Shown: piece after piece, positions 24,360 to 33,949 of the stretch | Layout: every line of letters begins with the position of its first letter | Numbering within the stretch: position 1 is the stretch's first letter | Assembly: GCA_900312665.1 (NCBI GenBank) | Contig: ONZQ02000005.1 | Coordinates: forward strand, 1,219,077 to 1,283,076 | Origin: Cephalotrichum gorgonifer | Taxonomy: Eukaryota > Ascomycota > Sordariomycetes > Microascales > Microascaceae | Direction: 5' to 3' | DNA length: 64,000 bases | The notes under the pieces: generated by a model | Told to the model about the DNA's origin: nothing | What the model saw: the letters and a program-made list of their open reading frames with translations, nothing else | The model's database searches: none | Program-made: the position numbers and the translations under genes

Positions 24360-25545
24360 TTAGCGCATGTCTGTTTCTCTCCCACTTCCTACTACCCAGT
24401 GCCCTCTCGCTCTCCTATTCAAGAGGGTCAAATCGGCCAAGAGGGGCGAAGGGTAAGGACTTACTGTGGCAGCATGCAGGGTGCACTCGTTACTCCAGAT
24501 AGCGCACGCCCCTTCCGTCCAATGCATTCTCGCGACGCAATCATGATTGCGCGTCACGAGCCTAAGCACGTAATCTCGGATCAACTGGTCTTCGTACGAT
24601 GTGACCCCGTTAATACGGCTGACGTGCAACCCAACGCCCGCGAAGAGCGACTTCCAGCCCGTAACAGGGTGGGTCCTGATGACGGGGTGGGAAGGGTTAA
24701 ACTCGTAGTCCACGTTCAAGGGCGAGCCGCGGGGTGACATGACGTCGTAGCCGCCGGCTTCGCAAGCAGACTTGAATACGGGTTGGGCACATGTGGCAGT
24801 GAGGGTCTCAAAGAAGGCCTTGAAGGGAGGCGATAGTCTGTCGTACAGCTCGTAGCCCGACACCCACAAGGTATCGCCACCAGCGGGCGGTGTGGACTGC
24901 ATGCGGAGGAAGGAAAAGTCGGAGGGACAGTTTTCAAAGAGGCCTATTAAGGGGTAAATACATAGCCTTATAATAAGATAGAGCCGGTTTTGGGTCGAGA
25001 AACGTACTGTCGCTGTGCCACTCGCGGCCTAGGTCCCTAGGCTCGTTAAGAGCATCAGGGCGATTCTTCATGGTAGCATACAGCTTCTTAGCGGCCTCGG
25101 AATTAATGACATAGCTTATTTTACCCCTTGTTAGTTTATTCTCTAAGCTGTATCGCACAAGGTCCTTATCTTACATGTTCTTGTCCGTAGTTCCATCCGC
25201 CATGGGAATATTATTCGGATCGTTGTACAGCGGGTGTACATGGAGACCGTTCTCGGCTGGTCGGCCCGTCAGTTTGCCCAGCATGTCGGTGATGTACTTC
25301 TGCTCCTCAACGGACAGGTCATCCTGCGGTGTGCGAAAGAAGACAACGCCGCGCTCGCAGATGGTAATGGCAAGGTCGCGAAGTTGCTCCTCGGCGTTGG
25401 GCGCACTAAGCATGTCCTTGAGCTTCGCAGTGGGATACTCGCGACCAATGATGGGGCTGACGTCGACGTAGTTGAGGTGGTCGATGGACGTGCCCTTTTT
25501 GAGGGGCTCGACCTTTAGGGTCTTTCCGTTGGGAATGGAGGCCAT
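24360..25545 (-). CDS. TauD/TfdA-like 2-oxoglutarate/Fe(II) dioxygenase
   Basis: Predicted non-heme iron oxygenase of about 353 residues. Exons: 25545-25175, 25114-25008, 24943-24360. The second intron (GTACGT donor, TAATAG acceptor) restores the canonical REWHSDSLFENCPSDFSFLR. The first intron must end at an AAG acceptor (25115) behind a CTAAC branch. The iron ligands are H157-x-D159 and H316 (in WSNECTLHAAT), and GGDTLWVSGYELYDRLSPP is the usual family block. The C-terminus is odd. After HAAT there is a 50-nt intron-like GTAAGT...AATAG stretch; reading through it keeps the frame and ends at RGHWVVGSG, which resembles the conserved RxGHRVVG end, whereas splicing would shift the frame. Fungal relatives oxidise taurine, sulfonates or unknown substrates. 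The gene is divergent from the sugar transporter. Confidence 0.83.
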
Positions 25546-25879
25546 GGTGTAGGAGAAGGGTCTATGTAAGAGAGGACGGAAATTGGATCTGCGTATCTGG
25601 GTATTGTATTATGGGTTCACACCGTCTTTATGGCGGGGCTGGGTATCTGGGCAACTAGGTGAGAAACAATTCTCTGGGCTACGGGTCATGAATGCCTCGT
25701 TATAAGGAATATATGAGTTCTCAGCCTGGTTCGAATACCTTGGCTTAAGAATTAGTATTAAGCCTTCCATTGGTCGCAGATCTTGTTCGCTTTCCTCCCC
25801 GTCCTTCCCCGGTGCGGGGGGACTCACCTTATCTCGGCACGGAGGCTAGCCCCAGAGCAGGCAAGATTGACAATAGAAA

Positions 25880-25892
25880 ATGCGGGGGTGGA
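25880..25892 (+). promoter_or_regulatory. CreA-like site, copy 1 of a 13-bp direct repeat
   Basis: The sequence ATGCGGGGGTGGA contains GCGGGG, which fits the fungal carbon-catabolite repressor consensus SYGGRG. An identical copy lies 64 bp downstream. Confidence 0.4.
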
Positions 25893-25943
25893 TATTTGTG
25901 GGAACCGGTAATTAGGTTAACGGCAATCGGGTCAAGCAAGCGC

Positions 25944-25956
25944 ATGCGGGGGTGGA
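25944..25956 (+). promoter_or_regulatory. CreA-like site, copy 2 of a 13-bp direct repeat
   Basis: Exact second copy of ATGCGGGGGTGGA, followed by G to complete GTGGAG, a second SYGGRG core. It lies about 650 bp upstream of the sugar transporter start. Confidence 0.4.
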
Positions 25957-26608
25957 GCACTATGCCCAAAGGGGGCGGTGGGATTGGTAATTAAGGTGTC
26001 AGCTGGGGATATTAGGTGCCCGGTTGTGCAACCGAACAAGTCGTATGGGGGCATGGAGGATGCCGGTTCTCCGCTCTCTTTCGCTACCGAGACTTAACTT
26101 CCTGGATAAGAGAGTAATACCGCCTGGTCATAGGTCGGGAGCAGGGCTGAGCTCGGGCTGGGTTGGGGTTGGGGGTGTCTCCCAAGGTCTCGGTAAACCC
26201 CAACAATGATACCCAACAGGCGAACAGCCGAATCCAACTTGCAAGGATGTGAACCTCGCTTCGGTTAAGGGGTAATCATCCCCGCAGTGAGTTGGAGTAA
26301 AAGCTTGGACAATTTCGGTATTTAAATCAAGGTTGCGGAGGTATGCAAGCGATATAATACATCAGGATCGTCGGGATCGCCCTTCTGTCTTGTTCCTACC
26401 TTCTGCCATACATCAATAGTTGCTCTGCCGATCCTCAGCAATCTTTCCCTAGCCCACGTCGTATAACAACCCGGGCGCAGGCCGCCATCTTACGCAAGAT
26501 AGCACTTACGGCAACTCAGTCGGAAGCCACTACCGTGTCCAAGATATTACCCCTTTCGCAGCTCCAGAGCGAATATACGCACGGGAACGCACCCCATCCA
26601 TCGCGGAC

Positions 26609-28513
26609 ATGGCCGGAGGAGCAGTTATCTCCACCAATCCGCTGCAGCTGGACATCCGCAGCCACAGGAAGTGCATCTTCATCTGCTGCGTCATCACCGT
26701 CGCCAGTTTCCAGTATGGCCTCGACTATGGTCTAGTCGGCGGCTTCATGGCCATGCCCGGCTTCCTGAAAGTGTATGGCTACTATGACGAGGAGAAGGCG
26801 AGATGGGCGATCGACCCGACGGTGCAGCAACTGATATCCTCTCTAATGACCATCGGAACCTTCTTGGGCTCGCTGCTCGTCGGGCCCTTCAGCTCTAAGT
26901 TTGGCCGGAAGATGGGGCTATGGACTGCTTCTCTGATCAACATGATCTCGACGGCTATCATGATTGGCACAACCAATCTCGGCGCCCTATACTTTGCTCG
27001 GTTTATACTTGGTGAGACATTCCTTTCGTAATCTTTTTCTTTTCCGCTACCGCCCCCTTCCTTTGCCGGGGTTTATGCTTGCTAATACGGAACCCCGAAG
27101 GTATCTCTGTCGGCTGGTTCCTCACATTCGCCCAGGTTTATGTCAACGAAGTGGCCCCAGCCCACCTCAGAGGCATCGCCTTCGCCGTATACCAAATGCA
27201 GCTATCCACCGGTTCCATTGTCGGCGCGGCCGTCGACTACGGGACGCGCCTCATGCCGGGGAAGGAGGCATACCGCATCCCACTGGCCGTGTTCTTCTTC
27301 GCGCCTACCCTTCAGACTATCGCGCTTTTCTTCTTCCCGGAGAGCCCCCGTTGGCTGATGACCCAGGGGAGGGAGGAGGACTCAGAGAAGTCGCTGCGGC
27401 AGCTTCGAAACAAGAACATCGACGAAGCAGAGTTCCAGGCCGAGTTCAACGAGATCCGCATCGCGACCCAAGAGCAGATTGAACAAGGCCGCAACAAACA
27501 TTTATGGATTGAGATGTGGAAGGGCACAGATCTGCGCAGGACTCTGCTTTCCATTGCCGTTATCTGCTTCCACTGCGCCAATGGTCAGCAGCCCTCTTCC
27601 CCCATGCCTCACCCCCTCATTTCTACCCTATCCCAGACATTATACTACGTTCACAATAACTTAGTAGTTACTGACATCTAAACTTACCAGGGTCCTCCTG
27701 GTTGAATATTTACACCACTTATTTCCTTTCCATTGCGGGGGTTAAGGAAGCGTTCGCCTATTCCACCATGGTAAGCTGCATGGGCCTCATCGGCGTCATC
27801 AGCAGTCTCTTCTTTGTCCGCTACCTCGACCGCCGGGTCATCGTCATGCTCGGCGTGGGAGCGTGCGGCTGTTGCCAACTTGCGTTCGCTGTCGCGTGGA
27901 CCGCTGCTCCAGAGACCGAGGCGTCAGCAAAGGCAGTGATCGCCTTCATGTCGCTTTTCACATTTGCTTATGTTGCTTATGGTAAGTTCGGTTGCATTCA
28001 TCGCACGGACTCGACAGACGTACTTACATTTCATTAGCGCCGTACGCGTGGCTTCTGGGAGGCGAATACCCCAACAATCAGTTCCGGGCTCACACTTACG
28101 GTATTGCTACCGCCCTGAATTTCCTCGGCAACTGGCTCGGGGTGTTCACTGCACCTTACTTCATCAACCCGGCTAGCCTTGGATGGAGTGCTAAATACGG
28201 GTATGTCACTTGATCATGTCTTTCCCCATGACTGGTAGAGCATGGCTAACTGTTGCTGTTGGACAGTTACATCTGGTTCGGTTCAAATGTGATCCTATTC
28301 GTCTTCACCTACTTCTACCTACCCGAGACTCGCGACCGGACACTCGAGGAGATCCACGAGATGTTCGAGGCCAAGCTTCCTGCGCGCAAGTTCAAGACCT
28401 ACGTCTGCACTAACACCGGGGCTATGTCTAAGGCTGCGGTTACGAAGGAGATGGAGCTGGAGCGTGAGGTTCATGTAGAGGACACGTCCAAGGTCCGGAC
28501 CGAAGGGGAGTAA
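26609..28513 (+). CDS. MFS sugar transporter (SP family, 12 TM)
   Basis: A 528-residue proton-coupled sugar permease of the plasma membrane. Exons: 26609-27011, 27101-27583, 27691-27981, 28038-28200, 28267-28513. Intron 1 ends at an AAG acceptor (27100). Family signatures are KFGRKMGLW (D/G-R-R loop), ISVGWFLTFAQVYVNEVAPAH, PESPRWLM after TM6, and PETRDRTLEEIHEMF after TM12. The long 6-7 loop carries a Glu/Gln-rich helix. The exact sugar is not predictable; the sequence looks closer to the disaccharide/alpha-glucoside-type permeases than to classical hexose carriers. Regulation by glucose repression is plausible given the repeated CreA-like sites upstream. Confidence 0.92.
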
Positions 28514-29253
28514 TGGGCCACGGAGGATGACTATGCCAGGCAGAAGGAGCGGCGAGGAGTTGCGGGTGTGCAGAGGGGGCCGGCGATTCCTGGGGCGGAC
28601 TTCTTTCTTGCCGCACCAGGTGTCTGGAGAATTACTTTTTTTTGTGAGGGGATGGTAGAAAATTCTTCGAAGCTTAGCAAATAGCAACTTTCTTCGATTG
28701 TGCTCTATGTACAGGGGTGGTGGTAGGCGGTTCTCAGCTGGTAGCTGCCGTACCTCAGCCGGCATCTCGTCAGGGCTCGTGCCGGTGTTGCAAGGTCTCT
28801 AACGGCTCGTAGCTGTAATGTCGATCCCGCATCTTAATTCGAGACTACTCCTGCCCCCGGTTTTGGTCAACTGACTCTTCGGTTCTTTGCTTGGCTTGTT
28901 GTAGGCCGTGGGGGATGTGCTATAGTTTGATAATGATGAATGGTACCAATCATACTTGCCAAAGTGTGTGTGTTTTACGTCCTCGATGGGTGACTGGTGA
29001 AGACCTTAATACGTCTGGTATCTCGGAAGAAAACGGCGTGAATACAGTGTGTATACAGTATCGAAAAAGATTTCGGCCGAGCCTGGGTTCTGCACCCTGG
29101 AGAGCCTGTTGGCCGGGCGTACACCACCTGACTTCTTCCTCCATAACTAAAGCTCATTTGGCCAGACTGAGTCCGTGATGTCGTTGAGTACTGCCGTGTA
29201 ATGGGCAAAGTACTCCCGTGTGCTTTATTGTGGATGCAAAAAATAAAATGTGA
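28514..29253. other. Intergenic, no recognised gene
   Basis: 3' region of the sugar transporter (poly-T near 28640) and the flank of the tRNA-Gln. Small frames only. Confidence 0.5.
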
Positions 29254-29325
29254 GGTCCAACCCGGATTCGAACCGAGGTCTTGGGAATCAGAATCCCACG
29301 TCCTAACCGACTAGACTATTGGACC
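29254..29325 (-). tRNA. tRNA-Gln (anticodon CUG)
   Basis: A 72-nt cloverleaf without intron. The acceptor arm pairs GGTCCAA with TTGGACC; the anticodon stem TGGGA/TCCCA encloses the loop TTCTGAT with CTG at the anticodon; the T arm carries GGTTCGAATCC. A and B box sequences are intact. Its 5' end lies at the break of a truncated transcription factor gene. Confidence 0.93.
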
Positions 29326-29858
29326 TTGCTAGTGTTGAGAACCGGACTCTGGGTTGGCGTTCTTGAGGGTGGACTGGTAAGTCGCAGGAGCCATGATATC
29401 TCCATTGGTCTTGGTGCACCCACGCTGCCTGAAGGTGACTTGTTGGCAAGGAGTCGGCGGTACGAGCATTGTATTCGAGAGGTTCGGCACCGGGTGCACG
29501 GAGAGGTGAAATCGCACGATAGTTTCTTTTCCCAACACTTATCGCATGCTTGGCGTTTCTTCCCTCGTCTCTTCGTCGGTAGCGAGATAGCCTCTGTGCC
29601 GGGGGCGCAACGGCGCATATGCCGACGGGCAACGTCGCTTGGCAAGGTCAGATGAGTAATAAGATTGTGCTCTAATATTAGTACTACGTACGTTCTGGTG
29701 AAGCCCTTGTGGCACGACGGACACTCTATCCCACGTTGGTCGGAATCTGTCACAGTCAGCTTATTTCGGTGGGAACTGGGGATGGTGTGGTCCCGTACGG
29801 CTAGCTTCGTGACGACGCAGATGACTGCTACTCGAGTATGTTCTCCGACAATACCCAC
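29316..29858 (-). pseudogene. Truncated C2HC + Zn2Cys6 transcription factor
   Basis: N-terminal remnant (162 codons) of the fungal regulator class that couples a C2H2-type finger with a zinc cluster. Exons 29858-29692 and 29637-29316 join over a 54-bp intron ending at AAG, giving GFTRTDVARRHM. Finger ligands are C46, C49, H62, C66; the zinc cluster is CX2CX6CX5CX2CX6C (C87, C90, C97, C103, C106, C113) with a basic run TKRRGKKRQ before it. The frame then runs into the tRNA-Gln gene and stops; the several-hundred-residue regulatory domain expected for the family is missing. A second frame over the same segment (29329-29538) suggests an additional frameshift after the zinc cluster. It is most simply a gene cut by rearrangement at the tRNA. 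Confidence 0.72.
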
Positions 29859-30860
29859 ACTGCCTTCTGGGTGATGCAGGGTTTGACGACAAAGTCATCA
29901 TTGCCTCTCGTTAGACATATGTAGAGGGTACAAGACTGCTGGGACCATGCCTTGATGTTGTATGCCCAAATGTGGTGAGTTTGTGCTTTGTGGGTTTTAT
30001 GCCGAGGAGTCCGAGGAGTGGAGTGGGTTTTATGCCGAGAAGTGGGCTTTGTGCCGAAGAGTGGGCTCGCTGCCAGGCTAGGCTCGAGCATAACAATAAT
30101 TAATAAATTTAATATAGTTAGGCCTTATCCCAAAGCGGAGGGTCCCACCCTGGCAATATGTGGGCCCAACGGGTCTAGCTCCGTCTCCGCAGATCTTCAC
30201 TTGTGTTAACCGTAAATGGACGTGGAGCTCGAGATTGTCAGATTTCTCCGACCTCCTTTGGCCTGTTAATGGGCATCCTTGGCCATCTTTGCCGTCTTCA
30301 CCAGCCAAGTCCCCCCGGGTTCGGATGCTCGGGGAGTGCATTTTGTGTCTAACGAACGCATGATGTCTTGTCTACTCTTGCCACCCAACTACATAGCCTT
30401 AATTCCGCGGTGGTCATCTACCTCTTTGCCTTCCGCAGAGACTATCAGTGTGATTCCCAGGTGGCACTCTCAGCATCTTCTTCGGCTGCTTTTAAGACTA
30501 CATGAATCTGATGAAGGAATTTGAAGAGAAAACATCTCGACCAAAGCACATTGAGGATCTCATATAATCCCGAAGGAGCTAGTTCGCTTCTACTTTCTTC
30601 AAGGGGCTCCGAGTTAGTATGTTTGATTGCTTGGTAAAAAATTCTATAATACTGGAGTTTGAGAAATAGAAGCCGTCAGGGTCTTGTGTCGATGAATGAT
30701 ATTATCACCACCATTTGTCTCGCGCCGCGCGAGACCCCGCTAGAATCGGTGTGGGCAGGCAGCCCAGCGTCATCCCTTCCTCACCTTCCTATCCCTTAGC
30801 TTCACGGCCAGGCCTGCTCACCGTGTAAGGGCTCCAAGCCACCTCAACTAGAAACGATAC
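29859..30860. other. Intergenic with 19-bp tandem repeats
   Basis: Upstream side of the broken regulator and downstream side of the GH10 gene. Holds the tandem repeat listed separately; otherwise no supported gene. Confidence 0.5.
29990..30079. repeat. Degenerate 19-bp tandem repeat
   Basis: The unit GTGGGTTTTATGCCGAGAA-like recurs at 29990, 30023, 30042 and, more diverged, 30061. The first two copies are separated by a 14-bp insertion. Confidence 0.75.
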
Positions 30861-32096
30861 TCAAGTTTTCCCGACTACCGCCCTCCTCCCCCCTGTACCC
30901 GCGCTAGGCTCAAATGACGTGAACGCCCTCATGATGCCGTCATACGCGGGCTTCTTGACCAGGTCCTTGTCCCATGGTAGCGCATCCCCCATGTCCGGGA
31001 AGACAGTTGGCACCCAAGTGTACCTGTCAGTCCAGTCCCAGATGGTGATGCCAACACACTCCTTGAAAGTGAGACACGCGGCCGTGGCGTTGTAGTAGAC
31101 CTCCGGTTGTGTGTCATATATGGTCTCGTTGGCGGGCGTGATGGGCGTTAGCACGCTGGCATCCATCTCTGTAATGGCAACTTCCACGCCCAGGGATATA
31201 TTCTGCTCCATCACGGCCACTTGTTCGTCGTATGTCGCCATGCTGTCTAGCTCGTAGTGCGCCTGTGGTGGCATGACACTATGGTCAAAGTGTCCCTGAA
31301 TGCCAACGCCGTCGATTTTCACCTCGTAGGCCTGAATCAATTTGACAATCTCCACGGCTGCTCTGGCCTTGGGACCTGGGAGCTCGATTGCGAAGTCGCT
31401 GTAGTAGAGCTTGGCATCAGGATCCGCCTCCGCTGCGGCGGAAAAGGCTATGGGGATATAAGCGGGCCCGATGGTGTCGTAGAAAACGCTCGAGCGGTAC
31501 GTTCCGTTGTTATACACCGCTGGCCGTCGGTTAGCAGCATTCCTTCCTAGTCCATCTTGGAGTCTTGTCCCTTCATTAACGACATCCCAGGCATAACATT
31601 GGCCCTTATAGTGGGAGACAACCTCGGTGATGTGGTCCTTCATGATGGATACCAGGGTGGCGTTGTCGAAGCCGCCCTCGGTGACCCAGTCAGGCGTCGA
31701 CAAATGCCAGATGGCGGCGTGGCAGTGGAGTATCTGCCCGTTGGCAACAGCGAGGTTGGCCACCTAATCGCCCCCAGCTAAATCGAAGCGGCCGCGCTCT
31801 GGTTGGGTCATGTCCCACTTCATCGTAGAAGCTGGAACGATCTGGCCGAAGTCGTGAGTGTTGTTCAGTTGTTTGGAATACTCGACATCGTCTTTAATGA
31901 CGTGGTTGTGCGTTGCCGTTCCAAAATAGAGCTTGCCTCGTGCTTTAGCGGCATCATAGAGACCCACGCATTCTCCCTCTTCCGGACCTTGTGATACGCT
32001 GGAGCGAGCGACGTAGAAAAATGAAAACAGGGCCGCTGCGAAAGTATAAAGAGTGCTCTTGGAAACATGGCGGGAGTAGTATTGATCCTGGTACAA
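30861..32096 (-). pseudogene. GH10 endo-1,4-beta-xylanase with one in-frame stop
   Basis: Secreted family 10 xylanase reading of 411 codons. It has an N-terminal hydrophobic segment (signal peptide or anchor, about residues 14-30), then the (beta/alpha)8 barrel. The acid/base is E175 in WDVVNE and the nucleophile E310 in ITEMD; WTDRYTWVP near the end is the usual GH10 closing motif. A TAG at 31766-31764 interrupts the frame between FDLAGGD and VANLAVANGQ with no plausible intron around it; the frame before and after is the same. A single C-to-T change from CAG (Gln) would explain it. LYYSDF replaces the more usual LYYNDY. Alternatives are readthrough or a sequencing error. It is divergent from a broken CE1 esterase, about 200 bp apart. 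Confidence 0.82.
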
Positions 32097-32292
32097 AACT
32101 AGAAGACGGTAGAGTACGCTTCAAAAACTGTCTGGGTTTCCAGTTTCTAAACACGGCACTAGGAATTACTAATGACTTCAATAGGCTTTCCACGATCCGT
32201 TTCCTTTCGCCTCCTGTCTCACCTGATATCGTGATGTTGGTAAAATATATTAACAATATACGCCGTAAAGAGCCAGTCGGGCCGAAGTTTAG

Positions 32293-33194
32293 GTTTCTCC
32301 CGTCTCCTGCGCAGCTCCTGGGAACCTGACTCTAATTTCCGACTGGGGTGACAACCCAACTGGCCTTGAGTTGCATGGTTACTTCCCAACGCCACTTCCC
32401 GAGAAGCCGGCTGTTATTCTTGCTGTTCGTTTTCTCCATACAGCAAAACGGATGCAATTTGCTAACACGTAAGCTAGCTGTATGCTTGCAGGCTATCGGA
32501 GATCCAGTACTCGGAAGAGAACAACTACACTGCCTACGCAGACGAGCGTGGTTTCATCGCCTTGTTCCCGAGCAGCAAGAACAACGAAAGTTGCTGGGAT
32601 ATCGCCAGCCCCGAGTCGTTGATACACGAGGGTGGCGGCGACAGTACTGGGCTTGCCAACATCGTACGGTGGGCCGTGTCCGAGTACAACGCCGATCCAG
32701 CCAAGGCTTTCGTAACCGGTTCCTCGTCCGGCTGCATGATGACAAACGTCATGGGCGCAACCTACCTGGACCTTTTCGCCGCCTCGTCCTGTTACTCCGG
32801 ATTTCCGGCTGGCTGCCTTGCAGGGGCCCCGGGTTCCAGCCCCGGCTCCGGAGACCCAGCGTGTGGCAGAGGGGAGTCTGTCAAGTCTGGGGAAGAGTGG
32901 GCCAAACTGGTCAGGGACATGTTCCCTAGCTATAATGGGACGTATCCCCCGACGATGATCTGGCATGGCACGGCAGACGAAATGGTATTCTATCCGAATC
33001 TTGAGGAGACTCTAAAGTAATGGTCCGCCGTCTTCGACGTGCCGTTTGTAAAGAATGTCACAGATGACCCGGAGCCAGGATATACGAAAATGATCTATGG
33101 CGATGGCACGAAGCTCCTCGGATTTTCAGCTTCTGGTGTTGGACACACTGTCCCAGTGCCAGTGGAGTACGAGCTTGAGTGGTTCGGCCTCTGA
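32293..33194 (+). pseudogene. Decayed CE1 esterase (acetylxylan/feruloyl esterase-like)
   Basis: Remnant of a secreted PHB-depolymerase/CE1-type esterase. An open frame begins after TAG 32290 without a start codon or signal peptide (reads CAAPGNLTLISDWGDNPTG...). The region of the oxyanion HG motif is unrecognisable, and a frame break with TAA lies near 32470; the 27-nt GTAAGC...GCAG segment there is too short to be a normal intron. Downstream the frame is good: nucleophile serine in TGSSSGCMMTN, Asp in WHGTADEMVFYPN, His in GVGHTVPVP, ending WFGL at 33194. A TAA at 33018-33020 interrupts between NLEETLK and WSAVFDV, where relatives carry Gln; CAA to TAA is one C-to-T change. Original role: deacetylating or de-esterifying xylan together with the adjacent xylanase. 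Confidence 0.8.
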
Positions 33195-33949
33195 AGCAGA
33201 TTCTTAGCCAGAATAGCCGTCGTTACTGAATGAAAAAACCGCTTTCAGTTAGATGCTGACAAGGTTGTCGAGTGAGGTAACGCCATTACAATTAACAGCA
33301 ATACTAGAATCGGGGGCATCGTAGTAGTTCTGTTCTCCCTGGCGTAACCATTGGCCAGGGCTGGGCTAGGGAGCCTCCATATCCCAGAAACCCTACCCGG
33401 GATCAGGTCCTGATTGGGACTAGATCTATGATTTATAGTAGATTTCGGAGACTGCAAAGGGACTCATGACTCCGTGTGTTTCCGGATGTCCCAGCCATGG
33501 ATATCCCGATAGGGCTAGCCCCGAATCTCCTCATTGGAAATGCCGAATCTCCGTATTCGGTAACATCCTTTCTATTCTCCATAGGTCGGGCAAGTCGCCT
33601 GCGGGGTATTCTCTGGGTGGTGTTCCAGGGAAGAGAGCAAGTTGTGCCCCCAGCTAGCCGGATTACGTTATGTAGGGACACATGTGCATATTCGGGGAGG
33701 GTAACAGAACACCCCTGACTCTTCTCTTAGCACTTGGGGGGAGACGTGAGGGGGAAACTGTCGCTTAAAACAGGGGTATTACTCAAGACCGCACGCACTT
33801 CTCCTCTTCAGAGTATAAAAGAGCACGTAATACCCGGGCTCTGGGTACTTGCACATTTACTCCATATAACCTTCAAAGCCTGAGCATTTCATCTCTTCCT
33901 CCGTACACTTTACGTGAGCACCAAGCCCTTCCCCGAGATTTGGGCGACC
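33195..33949. other. Intergenic, promoter of agmatine deiminase
   Basis: No gene supported. Small minus-strand frames (33245-33681) lack domains. A TATA box lies near the right end. Confidence 0.5.
33814..33820 (+). promoter_or_regulatory. TATA box of agmatine deiminase gene
   Basis: TATAAAA, 136 bp upstream of the chosen ATG (33950) and followed by a CT-rich leader. Confidence 0.55.

Larger units (their letters stand above)
25546..26608. other. Shared upstream region, dioxygenase and sugar transporter
   Basis: A 1.06-kb divergent promoter region. It holds a 13-bp direct repeat with CreA-type cores (see separate entries) and a TATTTAAA sequence near 26320. No gene. Confidence 0.5.

Noticed and set aside
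25118..25174. Alternative CAG acceptor (...GATACAG) for the first dioxygenase intron
   Set aside because: It keeps frame but gives an intron of only about 27 nt and ignores the CTAAC branch further on; the AAG acceptor at 25115 is preferred.
31991..32329. 112-codon plus-strand frame upstream of the esterase
   Set aside because: Antisense shadow of the xylanase N-terminus; it does not supply a signal peptide for the esterase.
32466..32493. GTAAGC...TTGCAG segment in the CE1 region taken as an intron
   Set aside because: At about 27 nt it is far below fungal intron size; treated as a frame break in a decayed gene.
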